Positions 25,645 to 33,205 of a stretch of 64,000 nucleotides of DNA are shown in pieces; positions within the stretch are counted from its first letter, which is position 1; every line of letters starts with the position of its first letter. This DNA comes from Roseicella aerolata (GTDB lineage: Bacteria > Pseudomonadota > Alphaproteobacteria > Acetobacterales > Acetobacteraceae), in contig NZ_JAJAQI010000009.1 in the NCBI RefSeq assembly GCF_020523605.1, positions 1-64,000 of the forward strand, given 5' to 3'. Both the position numbers and the translations under genes were made by a program. Under the pieces are notes generated by a model. It made no database searches, was not told the DNA's origin, and worked only from the letters and a program-made list of their open reading frames with translations.

Positions 25645-25691
25645 CTTGACACGGACGGGGCCTCCCGTCGAGATTTGGTCGGGCGACCGAA
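25645..25691 (+). promoter_or_regulatory. Catabolic cluster promoter with TetR operator
   Basis: TTGACA lies at 25646-25651. An inverted repeat TTTGGTCG-GG-CGACCGAA (one mismatch) at 25674-25691 starts at the last base of the expected -10 position (17-bp spacing). This is the arrangement expected for a TetR-controlled promoter. Confidence 0.65.
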
Positions 25692-25724
25692 CACGGCAAA
25701 GACCAACAAGGCGGGGAGGCGGGG

Positions 25725-26924
25725 ATGAGCGCAGCGCTGGAGAGGGATGGGGTGACGCCGATGCGCAGCCGGGCCGATCCGGTCGCCCGGGTGAAATCCA
25801 TCGCCGGCCTGATCGAGCGGGACAGCGCCCGGATCGAGGCCGGGAAGGCCCTGACGCCCGAGGTGCTGGACGCGCTGCACGGCAACGCCCTGTTCCGTAC
25901 CCTGCTGCCGCGCGCCTATGATGGCGAGGAGGTGAAGCCCTCCACCTTCTTCCGGATGCAGGAGGTCATCTCCGCCGCGGACGGGTCCACCGGCTGGTGC
26001 CTCTGCCAGGCTTCCGGCTGCTCCTTCGCCGCCGCCTATATGGCACCCGAGGCGGCCTGGGAGATCTGGGGCGAGCCGCGCGCGGTCGTCGCCTGGGGCT
26101 TCGGCACCGGCACCGCCAGGGTGGTGCCCGGTGGCTACCGCGTCAGCGGCACCTGGGGCTTCGCCAGCGGCAACCGGCATGCCAACTGGATGGGCGGCCA
26201 CTGCAAGATCGTCGAGCCCGACGGATCCATCCGCAAGAACCCGGACGGCAGCCAGGCCGAGCGCACCATGATGGTGCGGCGGGAGAAGGTGCGCTTCCAC
26301 GATGTCTGGGATGTCGTCGGTCTGCGCGGCACCAACAGCGACACCTATACCTATGACGACCTCTTCGTGCCGGAGGAGCACAGCGTCTGCCGCGACAGCG
26401 ACGAGGAGCGGCGGATCGACTCCCCGCTGTACAAATTCACCACCACCAACCTCTATGCGTCCGGCTTCGCCGGTGTCTCCATGGGGCTCGCCCGCGGCAT
26501 GCTGGATGCCTTCACGGAGATGGCGAAGACGAAGACGGCGGCCGCGACCACCCGGCCGCTGCGCGAGAGCGAGGTGATCCAGAACGGCATTGCCACCTGC
26601 GAGGCGAAGCTCCGCTCGGCTGGCGCCTGGCTGGTGGAGGTGCTGGACGAGGCCTGGGAGGTCGCCCGCACGCGCGGCCACATCACCATGCAGGAGCGCG
26701 CGATGGTCCGCCTCGCCACCACCTCGGCGATCCACCGCGCCAAGGAGGTCGCCGAATGGGCCTATCACGAGGCCGGGGCAGGCGCGATCATGACCGGTGG
26801 GCCCTTCGAGCGCCGCATGCGTGACATCCATGCCTCCGCCCAGCAGGTGCAGGGGCGGACCATGCATCTGGAGATGTGCGGCCAGCATTTCCTCGGAATG
26901 AACCCGTCCGGGCGGTTCTTCTGA
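25725..26924 (+). CDS. Acyl-CoA dehydrogenase-fold flavoprotein (possible flavin-dependent monooxygenase)
   Basis: A 399-residue protein of the acyl-CoA dehydrogenase superfamily. The N-terminal helical part (about 20-130) contains ISAADGSTGWCLCQASGCSFA. A beta domain near 135-245 has the SGTWGFASGNRHANW segment common to HpaB/HsaA/DszC-type hydroxylases, and a helical C-terminal domain ends FLGMNPSGRFF. The WGFASG motif and the lack of a clear catalytic Glu favour a two-component monooxygenase over a true dehydrogenase; no flavin reductase is adjacent. GGGAGGCGGGG precedes the ATG. First gene of the TetR-controlled cluster. Confidence 0.85.
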   Translation: MSAALERDGVTPMRSRADPVARVKSIAGLIERDSARIEAGKALTPEVLDALHGNALFRTLLPRAYDGEEVKPSTFFRMQEVISAADGSTGWCLCQASGCSFAAAYMAPEAAWEIWGEPRAVVAWGFGTGTARVVPGGYRVSGTWGFASGNRHANWMGGHCKIVEPDGSIRKNPDGSQAERTMMVRREKVRFHDVWDVVGLRGTNSDTYTYDDLFVPEEHSVCRDSDEERRIDSPLYKFTTTNLYASGFAGVSMGLARGMLDAFTEMAKTKTAAATTRPLRESEVIQNGIATCEAKLRSAGAWLVEVLDEAWEVARTRGHITMQERAMVRLATTSAIHRAKEVAEWAYHEAGAGAIMTGGPFERRMRDIHASAQQVQGRTMHLEMCGQHFLGMNPSGRFF

Positions 26925-26958
26925 GACCCGATGAAAACGGAAAGCGAGGAAGCGTCCC

Positions 26959-27366
26959 ATGCCGCTGGAAGGCCTGAACCACTACACCATCCGATCCGTG
27001 GATCTGGAACGGACGAAGAGCTTCTACGAGGACGTGCTCGGCCTGCGCGTCGGCTACCGGCCGCCGCTGAGCTTCCCGGGCTACTGGCTCTATGTCGGCG
27101 ACAACCCGACGGTGCACCTGATCGGCCCGCGCGGCGATGACGGCCATCCGCCGCAGCGGGAGGCCGGGCCGACCGGCCTGCTGGACCATATCGCCTTCAC
27201 CTGCTCGGGCCTTGCCGAGATGAAGCAGCGCCTGAAGCAGCGCGGCGTCAAGTACGAGGAGCGGGTGATCCCGCGCGACCGGCAGACGCAGCTCTTCCTC
27301 TTCGATCCCGATGGGGTCGCGGTGGAGTTGAACTACCCGCCGAGCGAGACGCCGGCCGCCACCTGA
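26959..27366 (+). CDS. VOC (glyoxalase/dioxygenase) family protein
   Basis: A 135-residue vicinal-oxygen-chelate protein with two beta-alpha-beta-beta-beta units. Probable metal ligands are His8 (LNHYTI), His53, His77 (LLDHIAF) and Glu123 (VAVELNY), the usual four positions. It could be a glyoxalase, an epimerase or an extradiol-type enzyme. It lies 34 bp after the flavoprotein, with GAGGAAG before the ATG, so it belongs to the same operon. Confidence 0.88.
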   Translation: MPLEGLNHYTIRSVDLERTKSFYEDVLGLRVGYRPPLSFPGYWLYVGDNPTVHLIGPRGDDGHPPQREAGPTGLLDHIAFTCSGLAEMKQRLKQRGVKYEERVIPRDRQTQLFLFDPDGVAVELNYPPSETPAAT

Positions 27367-27575
27367 GCGGGGGCGCGCCCGCGCCGCCGGCCGCGTGGAT
27401 CCGGTCATCGGGCCCCTCCGGCGGGCCGATGCGGCCATGCGGCCGAGCCGGCCCGCCACGGCGGTGGTGGGCGAGGGAGCGCGGGGGCGGAGGGCCCGTC
27501 TGGCGCGGGTGGTCCCCCTCTGGCGCGATGTCATCCGGCAGGCGAAGATCGCCTCGGAGCGACGGGAAGACGCGC

Positions 27576-28118
27576 ATGGGCCAGGCCTGGCATGAGATCG
27601 TGGTGGAGGTGCTGAAGGCGAACGAGGTGCGCCTCATTCCCTATGTGCCGGACAATGTCCTGAAGCCGCTGATCGCCGCCATCCATGCCGATCCCTTCTT
27701 CACCGCCTTCACCACGGCGCGGGAGGAGGAGGCGGTCGGCATCGTCGCCGGCGCGGCGATGGCGGGGATGCGCGGCATGGTGCTGATGCAGACCAGCGGC
27801 TTCGCCACCCTGGCCAATGTGCTGGCCAGCCTGCCCTGCGCCTTCCAGATTCCGGTGCTGATGATGGTGAGCGAGCGCGGCACGCTCGGCGAGTTCAACC
27901 TGGGCCAGGCGGCGGTCTGGCGGACCATGCGCCCCACGCTGGAGGCGCTGGCGATGGAGCACCATGTGATCACCCGCCTCGACGAATGCGAGTTCATCGT
28001 GGATCGTACCATCAGGCAGGCGCTGATGACGCAGCAGCCGGCGACGCTGATCCTCTCGCCGCTGCTGACCGGCGGGAAGGCCGCGCCGGTGAAGCCCCAA
28101 GGGGCGGAGGGTCGCTGA
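27576..28118 (+). CDS. ThDP-dependent decarboxylase, alpha (PYR) subunit
   Basis: A 180-residue thiamine-diphosphate enzyme N-terminal subunit resembling sulfopyruvate / phosphonopyruvate decarboxylase alpha chains (ComD type). The key Glu lies in TTAREEEAVGIVAGAAMAG near 45-63, followed by VLMQTSGFATLANVLASL near 69-86. The beta chain is encoded 3 bp downstream, so together they form a split decarboxylase. GGGAAGA precedes the ATG. Substrate is probably a 3-substituted pyruvate or other 2-oxo acid; sulfonate or phosphonate genes are not seen nearby, so the substrate is open. Confidence 0.85.
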   Translation: MGQAWHEIVVEVLKANEVRLIPYVPDNVLKPLIAAIHADPFFTAFTTAREEEAVGIVAGAAMAGMRGMVLMQTSGFATLANVLASLPCAFQIPVLMMVSERGTLGEFNLGQAAVWRTMRPTLEALAMEHHVITRLDECEFIVDRTIRQALMTQQPATLILSPLLTGGKAAPVKPQGAEGR

Positions 28119-28121
28119 GCC

Positions 28122-28763
28122 ATGACGCCGACAACCGGCCAGGAGAATGCCCGTGCGCGCGAAGCGCACAACGCCAAGCGCCTGTACCGCTTCGACTGCA
28201 CGAAGCGGCTGGTCGCCCGCCTGCGGAATGAGGAAGCCGTCATCGGCGGCATCGGCCACAGCAATTTCGACCTCTGGGCCGCCGAGCACCGGCCGCAGAA
28301 TTTCTACATGCTCGGCAGCATGGGACTGGCGGTGCCGATCGCGCTCGGCGTCGCGCTGGCCCAGCCGCAGCGGAAGGTCTTCGCGCTGGAGGGCGACGGG
28401 TCGCTGCTGATGCAACTCGGCTGCCTCACCACCGTCGCCACGCTGAAGCCGGCGAACCTTGCCATCCTCATTTTGGACAATGGCAGCTACCAGATCACCG
28501 GCGGCCAGGCGACACCGGCAGCGGGCGGCGCCGACTATGTGGCCATCGCGCGCGCCTGCGGCCTGCCGAATGCCGCCTGGGCGGCGGATGAGGAAGATTT
28601 CGAACGGCTGGTGGATCGCTGCCTGAGCACCGACGGCCCGCATGTCATCGGCCTGAAGCTGGATGACCAGGGACCGGCCGCGCAGACCGAGCGGGACCCG
28701 CCGCAGATCCGCGACCGCTTCATGCGTGGGCTGGGGGTGAAGAAGAGCAAGCTGCCGGGGTAG
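28122..28763 (+). CDS. ThDP-dependent decarboxylase, beta (PP) subunit
   Basis: A 213-residue ThDP-binding subunit (ComE-like). The cofactor motif runs from LEGDGSLLMQLG near 89-100 to LDNGSYQITGG near 122-132, the GDG-X(25-30)-N pattern. The segment GIGHSNFDLW near 44-53 and GSMGLAVPIALG near 66-77 match sulfopyruvate decarboxylase beta chains. It starts 3 bp after the alpha subunit stop, ensuring balanced synthesis. It acts with the alpha chain on a 2-oxo acid. Confidence 0.87.
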   Translation: MTPTTGQENARAREAHNAKRLYRFDCTKRLVARLRNEEAVIGGIGHSNFDLWAAEHRPQNFYMLGSMGLAVPIALGVALAQPQRKVFALEGDGSLLMQLGCLTTVATLKPANLAILILDNGSYQITGGQATPAAGGADYVAIARACGLPNAAWAADEEDFERLVDRCLSTDGPHVIGLKLDDQGPAAQTERDPPQIRDRFMRGLGVKKSKLPG

Positions 28764-28839
28764 GACCGGCGCCCCGCGGCGGCGGCGTGTGACAAGGCTG
28801 CGTCCAGAAGGACGCATGGCACAGGAGGAGACGCATCGC

Positions 28840-29802
28840 ATGCCTGCCCGCTTCCCCGGCTTCGAACCCCGCGGCGTCATCCCCGCGGTGCTGCTGCCTT
28901 TCCAGGACGACCTCTCGATCGACGAGGCCTCCTACCGCGCGCATCTGCGCGATGTCGGTGGGGTGCGCGGCGTCACCGCCATCACAACCAACGCCCATGC
29001 CTCCGAGGTCGCCTCCTGCGATCCGGAGGAGCAGGACCGCGTTTTGGAGATCACGCTGGAGGAGTTGGGCGGCCGCCTGCCCGTGGTGAACGGCGTCTAT
29101 GCCGATGGCACCCTGCAGGCGGTGCGGCTGGCAAAGCGAGCGGCGGCGGGCGGCGCCTCCGCGCTGCTGGTCTTCCCGCCCGGCGTGCTGGCGCGCGGCC
29201 ATGCGGCGCGGCCGGACTGCCTGGCAGACCATGTGCGGCACATCGCGGCGGCGGTCGACCTGCCGCTGATCATCTTCCAGTATCCGGCCGTCACCGGCCT
29301 GACCTATCCGCTGGAGACATTGGTACAACTGGCCGAGGAGATCCCGACCTTCCGTGCCATCAAGGACTGGTGCAACGACCCGGCGCTCGCCGAGCGGCAC
29401 ATCCAGGTGCTGCACGGGCTGCCTCGCCCTGTGCATGTTCTCTCCACCCACAGCGCCTGGCTCTTTGCCTCCCTGGTGACCGGCGCCGCCGGGCTGCTCT
29501 CCGGCTCGGGCAGTGTCATCGCCGATCTGCAGGCGCGGCTGTTCGAGGCGGTGCAGCGCGGCGACATGGCGTCGGCGCAGGCGCTGAACGACCGCATCCG
29601 CCCGACCGCGCAGGCCTTCTATGCCGAACCCTTCTTCGACATGCACAACCGCATGAAGGAGGCGCTGGTGCTGCTGGGCAAGCTGCCGCGCGCCGTGGTG
29701 CGTCCGCCGCTCAAGAAGATCGAGGAGCGGGAGATCCGCCGCATCGCGGCGGCTCTGTCGGAGGCCGGGCTGCTGGACCGCAGGCGCCTCGCGGCCGAAT
29801 AG
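28840..29802 (+). CDS. DapA-like (dihydrodipicolinate synthase / N-acetylneuraminate lyase family) aldolase
   Basis: A 320-residue class I aldolase or dehydratase. The Schiff-base Lys175 lies in RAIKDWCND and Tyr148 in IIFQYPAVTG. The usual GTTGE loop is replaced by ITTNAHASE with Glu56 kept. So it is not a lysine-biosynthetic DapA; it probably cleaves or dehydrates a 2-oxo acid. Two upstream ATGs (28789, 28816) are open, but AGGAGG precedes the ATG at 28840. It is the last plus-strand gene before a strong terminator, and probably acts on the product or precursor of the split decarboxylase. Confidence 0.88.
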   Translation: MPARFPGFEPRGVIPAVLLPFQDDLSIDEASYRAHLRDVGGVRGVTAITTNAHASEVASCDPEEQDRVLEITLEELGGRLPVVNGVYADGTLQAVRLAKRAAAGGASALLVFPPGVLARGHAARPDCLADHVRHIAAAVDLPLIIFQYPAVTGLTYPLETLVQLAEEIPTFRAIKDWCNDPALAERHIQVLHGLPRPVHVLSTHSAWLFASLVTGAAGLLSGSGSVIADLQARLFEAVQRGDMASAQALNDRIRPTAQAFYAEPFFDMHNRMKEALVLLGKLPRAVVRPPLKKIEEREIRRIAAALSEAGLLDRRRLAAE

Positions 29803-29826
29803 CAAACTGGCAGAAAACGAGGGAGA

Positions 29827-29855
29827 CCGGGGGAAGTGCCTTCCCCCGGCTTTTT
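29827..29855 (+). terminator. Rho-independent terminator of the catabolic operon
   Basis: A perfect 10-bp stem CCGGGGGAAG / CTTCCCCCGG with a 3-nt loop (29827-29849) is followed by C and TTTTT (29851-29855). It lies 24 bp after the DapA-like stop. It may also slow transcription arriving from the convergent TRAP receptor gene. Confidence 0.92.
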
Positions 29856-29857
29856 CC

Positions 29858-30841
29858 CTACTTCAGAGCCGCCCGGTACCACTCCAGCATCTGTGCGCCT
29901 TCCGGCCCGGCCCGCTGCACCCACTCGGCCGTCTGGGTCTCGCCGATCGCCTTCAGCTCCGCCATCAGTTGCTCGGAAGGCTGGGGCAGCTGCATGCCCT
30001 GGCTGCGCAGCCGCTCGGCCTGGGCGACCTCCGCCTGCTTCGCCATCTCCTTCCCACGCGTCGCGGCGGTGGTGGCGGCGGCCAAGAGCGCGGCGCGGGT
30101 CGGCGCATCCAGCGCCTGCAGCGCACGGGTATTGGCGAAGACCGCGTTACGCGTCCGCATCCCGCCCACATTGTACCAGTAGCGCGTGAAGTCCCAGGCG
30201 GTGACGTTCACGCCGGTCTGGGCCGAGGTGAACATGGACTGGATCACGTTGGTGGCGAAGGCCTGCGCCACCTCGGCCGCCTGCACCGTCACCGGCGTCG
30301 CACCCATCAGCTCCGCCATCCGCGCCGTGACATTGTTGTAGGCGCGGAAACGGGTGCCCTTCAGGTCCTGCACGCTCTTCAGCTCGGTCTTGGTGTAGAA
30401 GCCCTGCGCGTCCCAGTGGACCATGTAGAGCAGGGTCAGGCCCTGCCGCTCCAGCCGGGTGCGGATGAAGGGCTCGGTCGCGGCCTGCAGCGCCTCGGCC
30501 TGCGGCCAGGTCCAGGCGAGGAAGGGGACGCCGTCCACCTCGAAGAAGGGGTCCTCATTGGCATAGGCCGAGAGCAGGATTTCTCCCAGTTGCACCTGGC
30601 CCGTTTGGACGCCCCGCTTGATCTGCGCCATGGGCAGCAGGGAGGCGTTGTTGTGCAACTGGATGGTCAGCCTGCCATCCGTCGCGCGCTCCACATCGGA
30701 AATGAACTGGCGGATGTTCAGGGTGTGGAAATTCTCGGCATAGGGGGTGGCCATCACCCAGCGCGTCTGCGCGGCGGCCGGCGTGGCGGCCAGCATGAGG
30801 GCAATTCCCAGGGCCTTCGCCCAGGCGTTCCAGCGCGACAT
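29858..30841 (-). CDS. TRAP transporter solute-binding protein, DctP family
   Basis: A periplasmic receptor of 327 residues. Signal peptide about 1-24 (ALGIALMLAATPAAAQ). The DctP fold is recognised by the conserved Arg/Asn segment KGTRFRAYNNVTARMAELMGATPV near 166-190, the usual ligand-carboxylate site. Membrane partners DctQ and DctM are not adjacent. Its position beside the decarboxylase-aldolase operon suggests import of that pathway's acid substrate (inference). It is convergent to the operon. Confidence 0.92.
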   Translation of the reverse strand: MSRWNAWAKALGIALMLAATPAAAQTRWVMATPYAENFHTLNIRQFISDVERATDGRLTIQLHNNASLLPMAQIKRGVQTGQVQLGEILLSAYANEDPFFEVDGVPFLAWTWPQAEALQAATEPFIRTRLERQGLTLLYMVHWDAQGFYTKTELKSVQDLKGTRFRAYNNVTARMAELMGATPVTVQAAEVAQAFATNVIQSMFTSAQTGVNVTAWDFTRYWYNVGGMRTRNAVFANTRALQALDAPTRAALLAAATTAATRGKEMAKQAEVAQAERLRSQGMQLPQPSEQLMAELKAIGETQTAEWVQRAGPEGAQMLEWYRAALK

Positions 30842-30980
30842 TCCGTGAGCTCTCCCAGCAAGGAAGGCGTGTCACCCGGCGTTTCTTTCTGCGAAGCGTT
30901 CCATGTCCGGCGCGCCATCGCAAGGCTTGCGGCATCCGCCCTCCGGGCCCGAACATCCCACCCCCGCCGGAGAGATGCCT

Positions 30981-31490
30981 ATGCCCGACACCGCCCCGCC
31001 CAGCCCCGCCCGCCTGGTCATCCAGCAGCCGGAGGAAGCCCGCAGCTTTTGGCAGCCGGTGCCGGCCAATGGCTTCGTCCGCTGCCTGCTGGACCAGGCC
31101 GCCACCGGCTCCGAGACGCCCTTCGCCTTCGGCACCCAGACGGTCGATCCGGGGTGCCATGTGCGGGAACACCTGCATGATGCGAATGAGGAGATCATCT
31201 TCGTGACCGAGGGGGAGGGCGAGGCGCATATCGAGGGCCAGGTGCACCCCATGCGCCGGAACAGCTGCTTCTTCTTCCCGCGCAACCGGGCGCATTCCTT
31301 CCACAACACCGGCCGCGGGCCGCTGACCTTCATCTGGTGCATCATGCCCGGCGGGCTGGAGACCTTCTTCGCCCGCATCGGCCGCCCGCGCGCGGAGGGC
31401 GAGACGCCGCCGGCACCCTTCCCGCGGCCGGAGAATGTCCTGCAGATCGAGGCGGAGACGGTGTTCGGAACGCTGCCGGCGAAGGGCTGA
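30981..31490 (+). CDS. Cupin domain protein
   Basis: A 169-residue single-domain cupin. Motif 1 lies in PGCHVREHLHDANEEIIFVTEGEGEAHIEG-type sequence near 53-80 (His/His/Glu metal ligands), and motif 2 near 92-103 in FFPRNRAHSFHNTG with the fourth ligand His. The ATG at 30981 has GGAGAG at correct spacing; an ATG two codons upstream is possible. It may be a small dioxygenase, isomerase or sugar-binding protein. It is divergent from the TRAP receptor and has no clear operon partner. Confidence 0.85.
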   Translation: MPDTAPPSPARLVIQQPEEARSFWQPVPANGFVRCLLDQAATGSETPFAFGTQTVDPGCHVREHLHDANEEIIFVTEGEGEAHIEGQVHPMRRNSCFFFPRNRAHSFHNTGRGPLTFIWCIMPGGLETFFARIGRPRAEGETPPAPFPRPENVLQIEAETVFGTLPAKG

Positions 31491-31686
31491 GGCGCGGCAG
31501 ATCCCCGCCGGTCGGCACCGGCCCGGGGCGAGGGAGCGAAGCGGAGCCGGGCCGAGCCGGGACAGGGTCAGGGGCGGGCGCGGCTGGAGCGATCCCCGGA
31601 TTGTCGGCCCGCCACCTGCGGTGTTGCCGCAGAGGCGGAAGCGGACCTCCTCTGGGGACGCACCGGGCGGTCAGGGGTGCTCCGGC

Positions 31687-32010
31687 TCAGCCCTGCCGTT
31701 CCGGCACCAGCACCTCGAGTCCATCCAGCGCCTCGCTGACCTGGATCTGGCAGGAGAGCCGCCGCCCGACCGGCCGCGAGCCCAGCGCATCCTCGATCAT
31801 GTCGCCCTCGTCGGGGCCCGGTTCCCCCACGCACTCGATCCAGGCAGGGGCGACATCCACCATACAACTCGCGCAGGCGAGCTGGCCGCCGCAATCGGCC
31901 GGCAGGCGCGCGACATTGTGGCGCACGCCGACATGCATGACGGTCGGGTCCTCGCCGGCCTCCAGCACGGTGCGGCTGCCATCCGGCTGGATGAAGGTGA
32001 TCCGGGGCAT
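31687..32010 (-). CDS. 2Fe-2S ferredoxin, adrenodoxin/putidaredoxin type
   Basis: A 107-residue electron carrier. Cluster ligands are Cys40, Cys46, Cys49 (C-x5-C-x2-C in ADCGGQLACASCM) and Cys87 (RLSCQIQ), the vertebrate-type spacing. The C-terminal segment is short. AGGAG precedes the ATG. Such ferredoxins usually feed P450s, Rieske oxygenases or Fe-S assembly; none of these partners is in the window. It is divergent from the SDR gene at 32180. Confidence 0.92.
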   Translation of the reverse strand: MPRITFIQPDGSRTVLEAGEDPTVMHVGVRHNVARLPADCGGQLACASCMVDVAPAWIECVGEPGPDEGDMIEDALGSRPVGRRLSCQIQVSEALDGLEVLVPERQG

Positions 32011-32179
32011 TCCCTGTTCTCCTGCGCGATCCTGCGCCCGGCCGGGCGGAGGGCGGTCCGGCCTGTCGGCGCCGGCCCGGCCTGCATCCCGTCCCGCCGC
32101 CCCTCTCGCGCAGCCGGGCTTCCGGCGCAAGCCGGGCGGGTGCAGGCTGCGCGCCGCACGGAAAGGGAAGGGGATGCGC

Positions 32180-32965
32180 ATGCCCTACGCGGCATTCGAC
32201 CTGACGGGAAAGGTGGCGCTGGTCACCGGCGGCAATGGCGGCATCGGCTTCGGCATGGCGCAGGCCATGGCGGAGGCAGGGGCGGACATCGCCATCTGGG
32301 GCACCAACGAGGCGAAGAACCAGGCGGCGCAGGCGCAACTGGAGGCCACCGGCCGCCGCGTCCTCGCGCTGCGCTGCAACGTCGCCGAGGAGGCGGAGGT
32401 GGAGGCCGCCTTCGCGGAGACGCTGCGGGTCCTCGGCCGGGTGGATGGCTGCTTCGCCAATGCCGGCATCTCGGGCGGCCGCAGCGGACCCTTCGTCGAG
32501 CGCACCGTGGCGGAGTGGGACCGCGTGCTGGACGTGAACCTGCGCGGCGCCTTCCTCACCTTCCGCGCCGCGGCGCGCCACATGAAGGAGCGGGCCGAGT
32601 CCGGCGACAAGGGCGGCGTGCTGGTCGGCACCGCCTCGCTCGCCGCCATTGAGGGGGCGGCGCGCAACGAGCATTACGGCGCCTCCAAGGGCGGCATGGT
32701 CTCCATGATCCGGGCGCTGGCGGTCGAACTCGCCCGCCATGGCGTGCGCGCCAATGCCATCCTGCCCGGCTGGATCGAGACCGACATGACGGCGCGGGCG
32801 ACGCACGATCCGAAATTCGCCGGCAACGTCCTGCCGCGGGTGCCGATGCGGCGCTGGGGCACCGGCGCCGATTTCGGCGGCATCGCCGTCTACCTGATGA
32901 GCAATGCCTCCGCCTTCCATACGGGCGATACGCTGGTGATCGATGGTGGCTATGCCCTGTACTGA
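32180..32965 (+). CDS. Short-chain dehydrogenase/reductase
   Basis: A 261-residue classical SDR. The cofactor motif TGGNGGIGFG is near 16-25, NAG near 92-94, the catalytic Ser lies in VGTASLAAIEG near 150-160, and YGASKGG near 168-174 supplies Tyr and Lys. The C-terminal LPGWIETDM and IDGGYALY are typical. The ATG at 32180 follows AAGGGAAGGGGATGCGC, a leader shared with the aldo/keto reductase at 22369; an ATG at 32174 is in frame. Substrate unknown; the location suggests use in the neighbouring catabolic region. Confidence 0.92.
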   Translation: MPYAAFDLTGKVALVTGGNGGIGFGMAQAMAEAGADIAIWGTNEAKNQAAQAQLEATGRRVLALRCNVAEEAEVEAAFAETLRVLGRVDGCFANAGISGGRSGPFVERTVAEWDRVLDVNLRGAFLTFRAAARHMKERAESGDKGGVLVGTASLAAIEGAARNEHYGASKGGMVSMIRALAVELARHGVRANAILPGWIETDMTARATHDPKFAGNVLPRVPMRRWGTGADFGGIAVYLMSNASAFHTGDTLVIDGGYALY

Positions 32966-33205
32966 TCGCGCGCCGGGAGACCCGGGCGGGCTGAGTCGCC
33001 CCGGATGATGCTTCGTGATATTTTTGGAAGCTAAGATGGATCGATAGAGTTCGGGCCGGCACCGGCAAGGCAAGCACCGCCGGGCCGCGCCCAGGGAGAC
33101 GCCCATGGCCTTCTTCGGCCTGCTTGCGACGCTGCCGGAACCCACCGCGACCACCCCCGGCCGGTTCCCGACGGCCATGCCATCCATGGGAGATGGGACG
33201 GCCAG

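Noticed and set aside
28840-29802. Lysine-pathway dapA
   Set aside because: The Thr-Thr-Gly-Glu loop is altered and the gene sits in a TetR-controlled catabolic run, so only family-level naming is justified.
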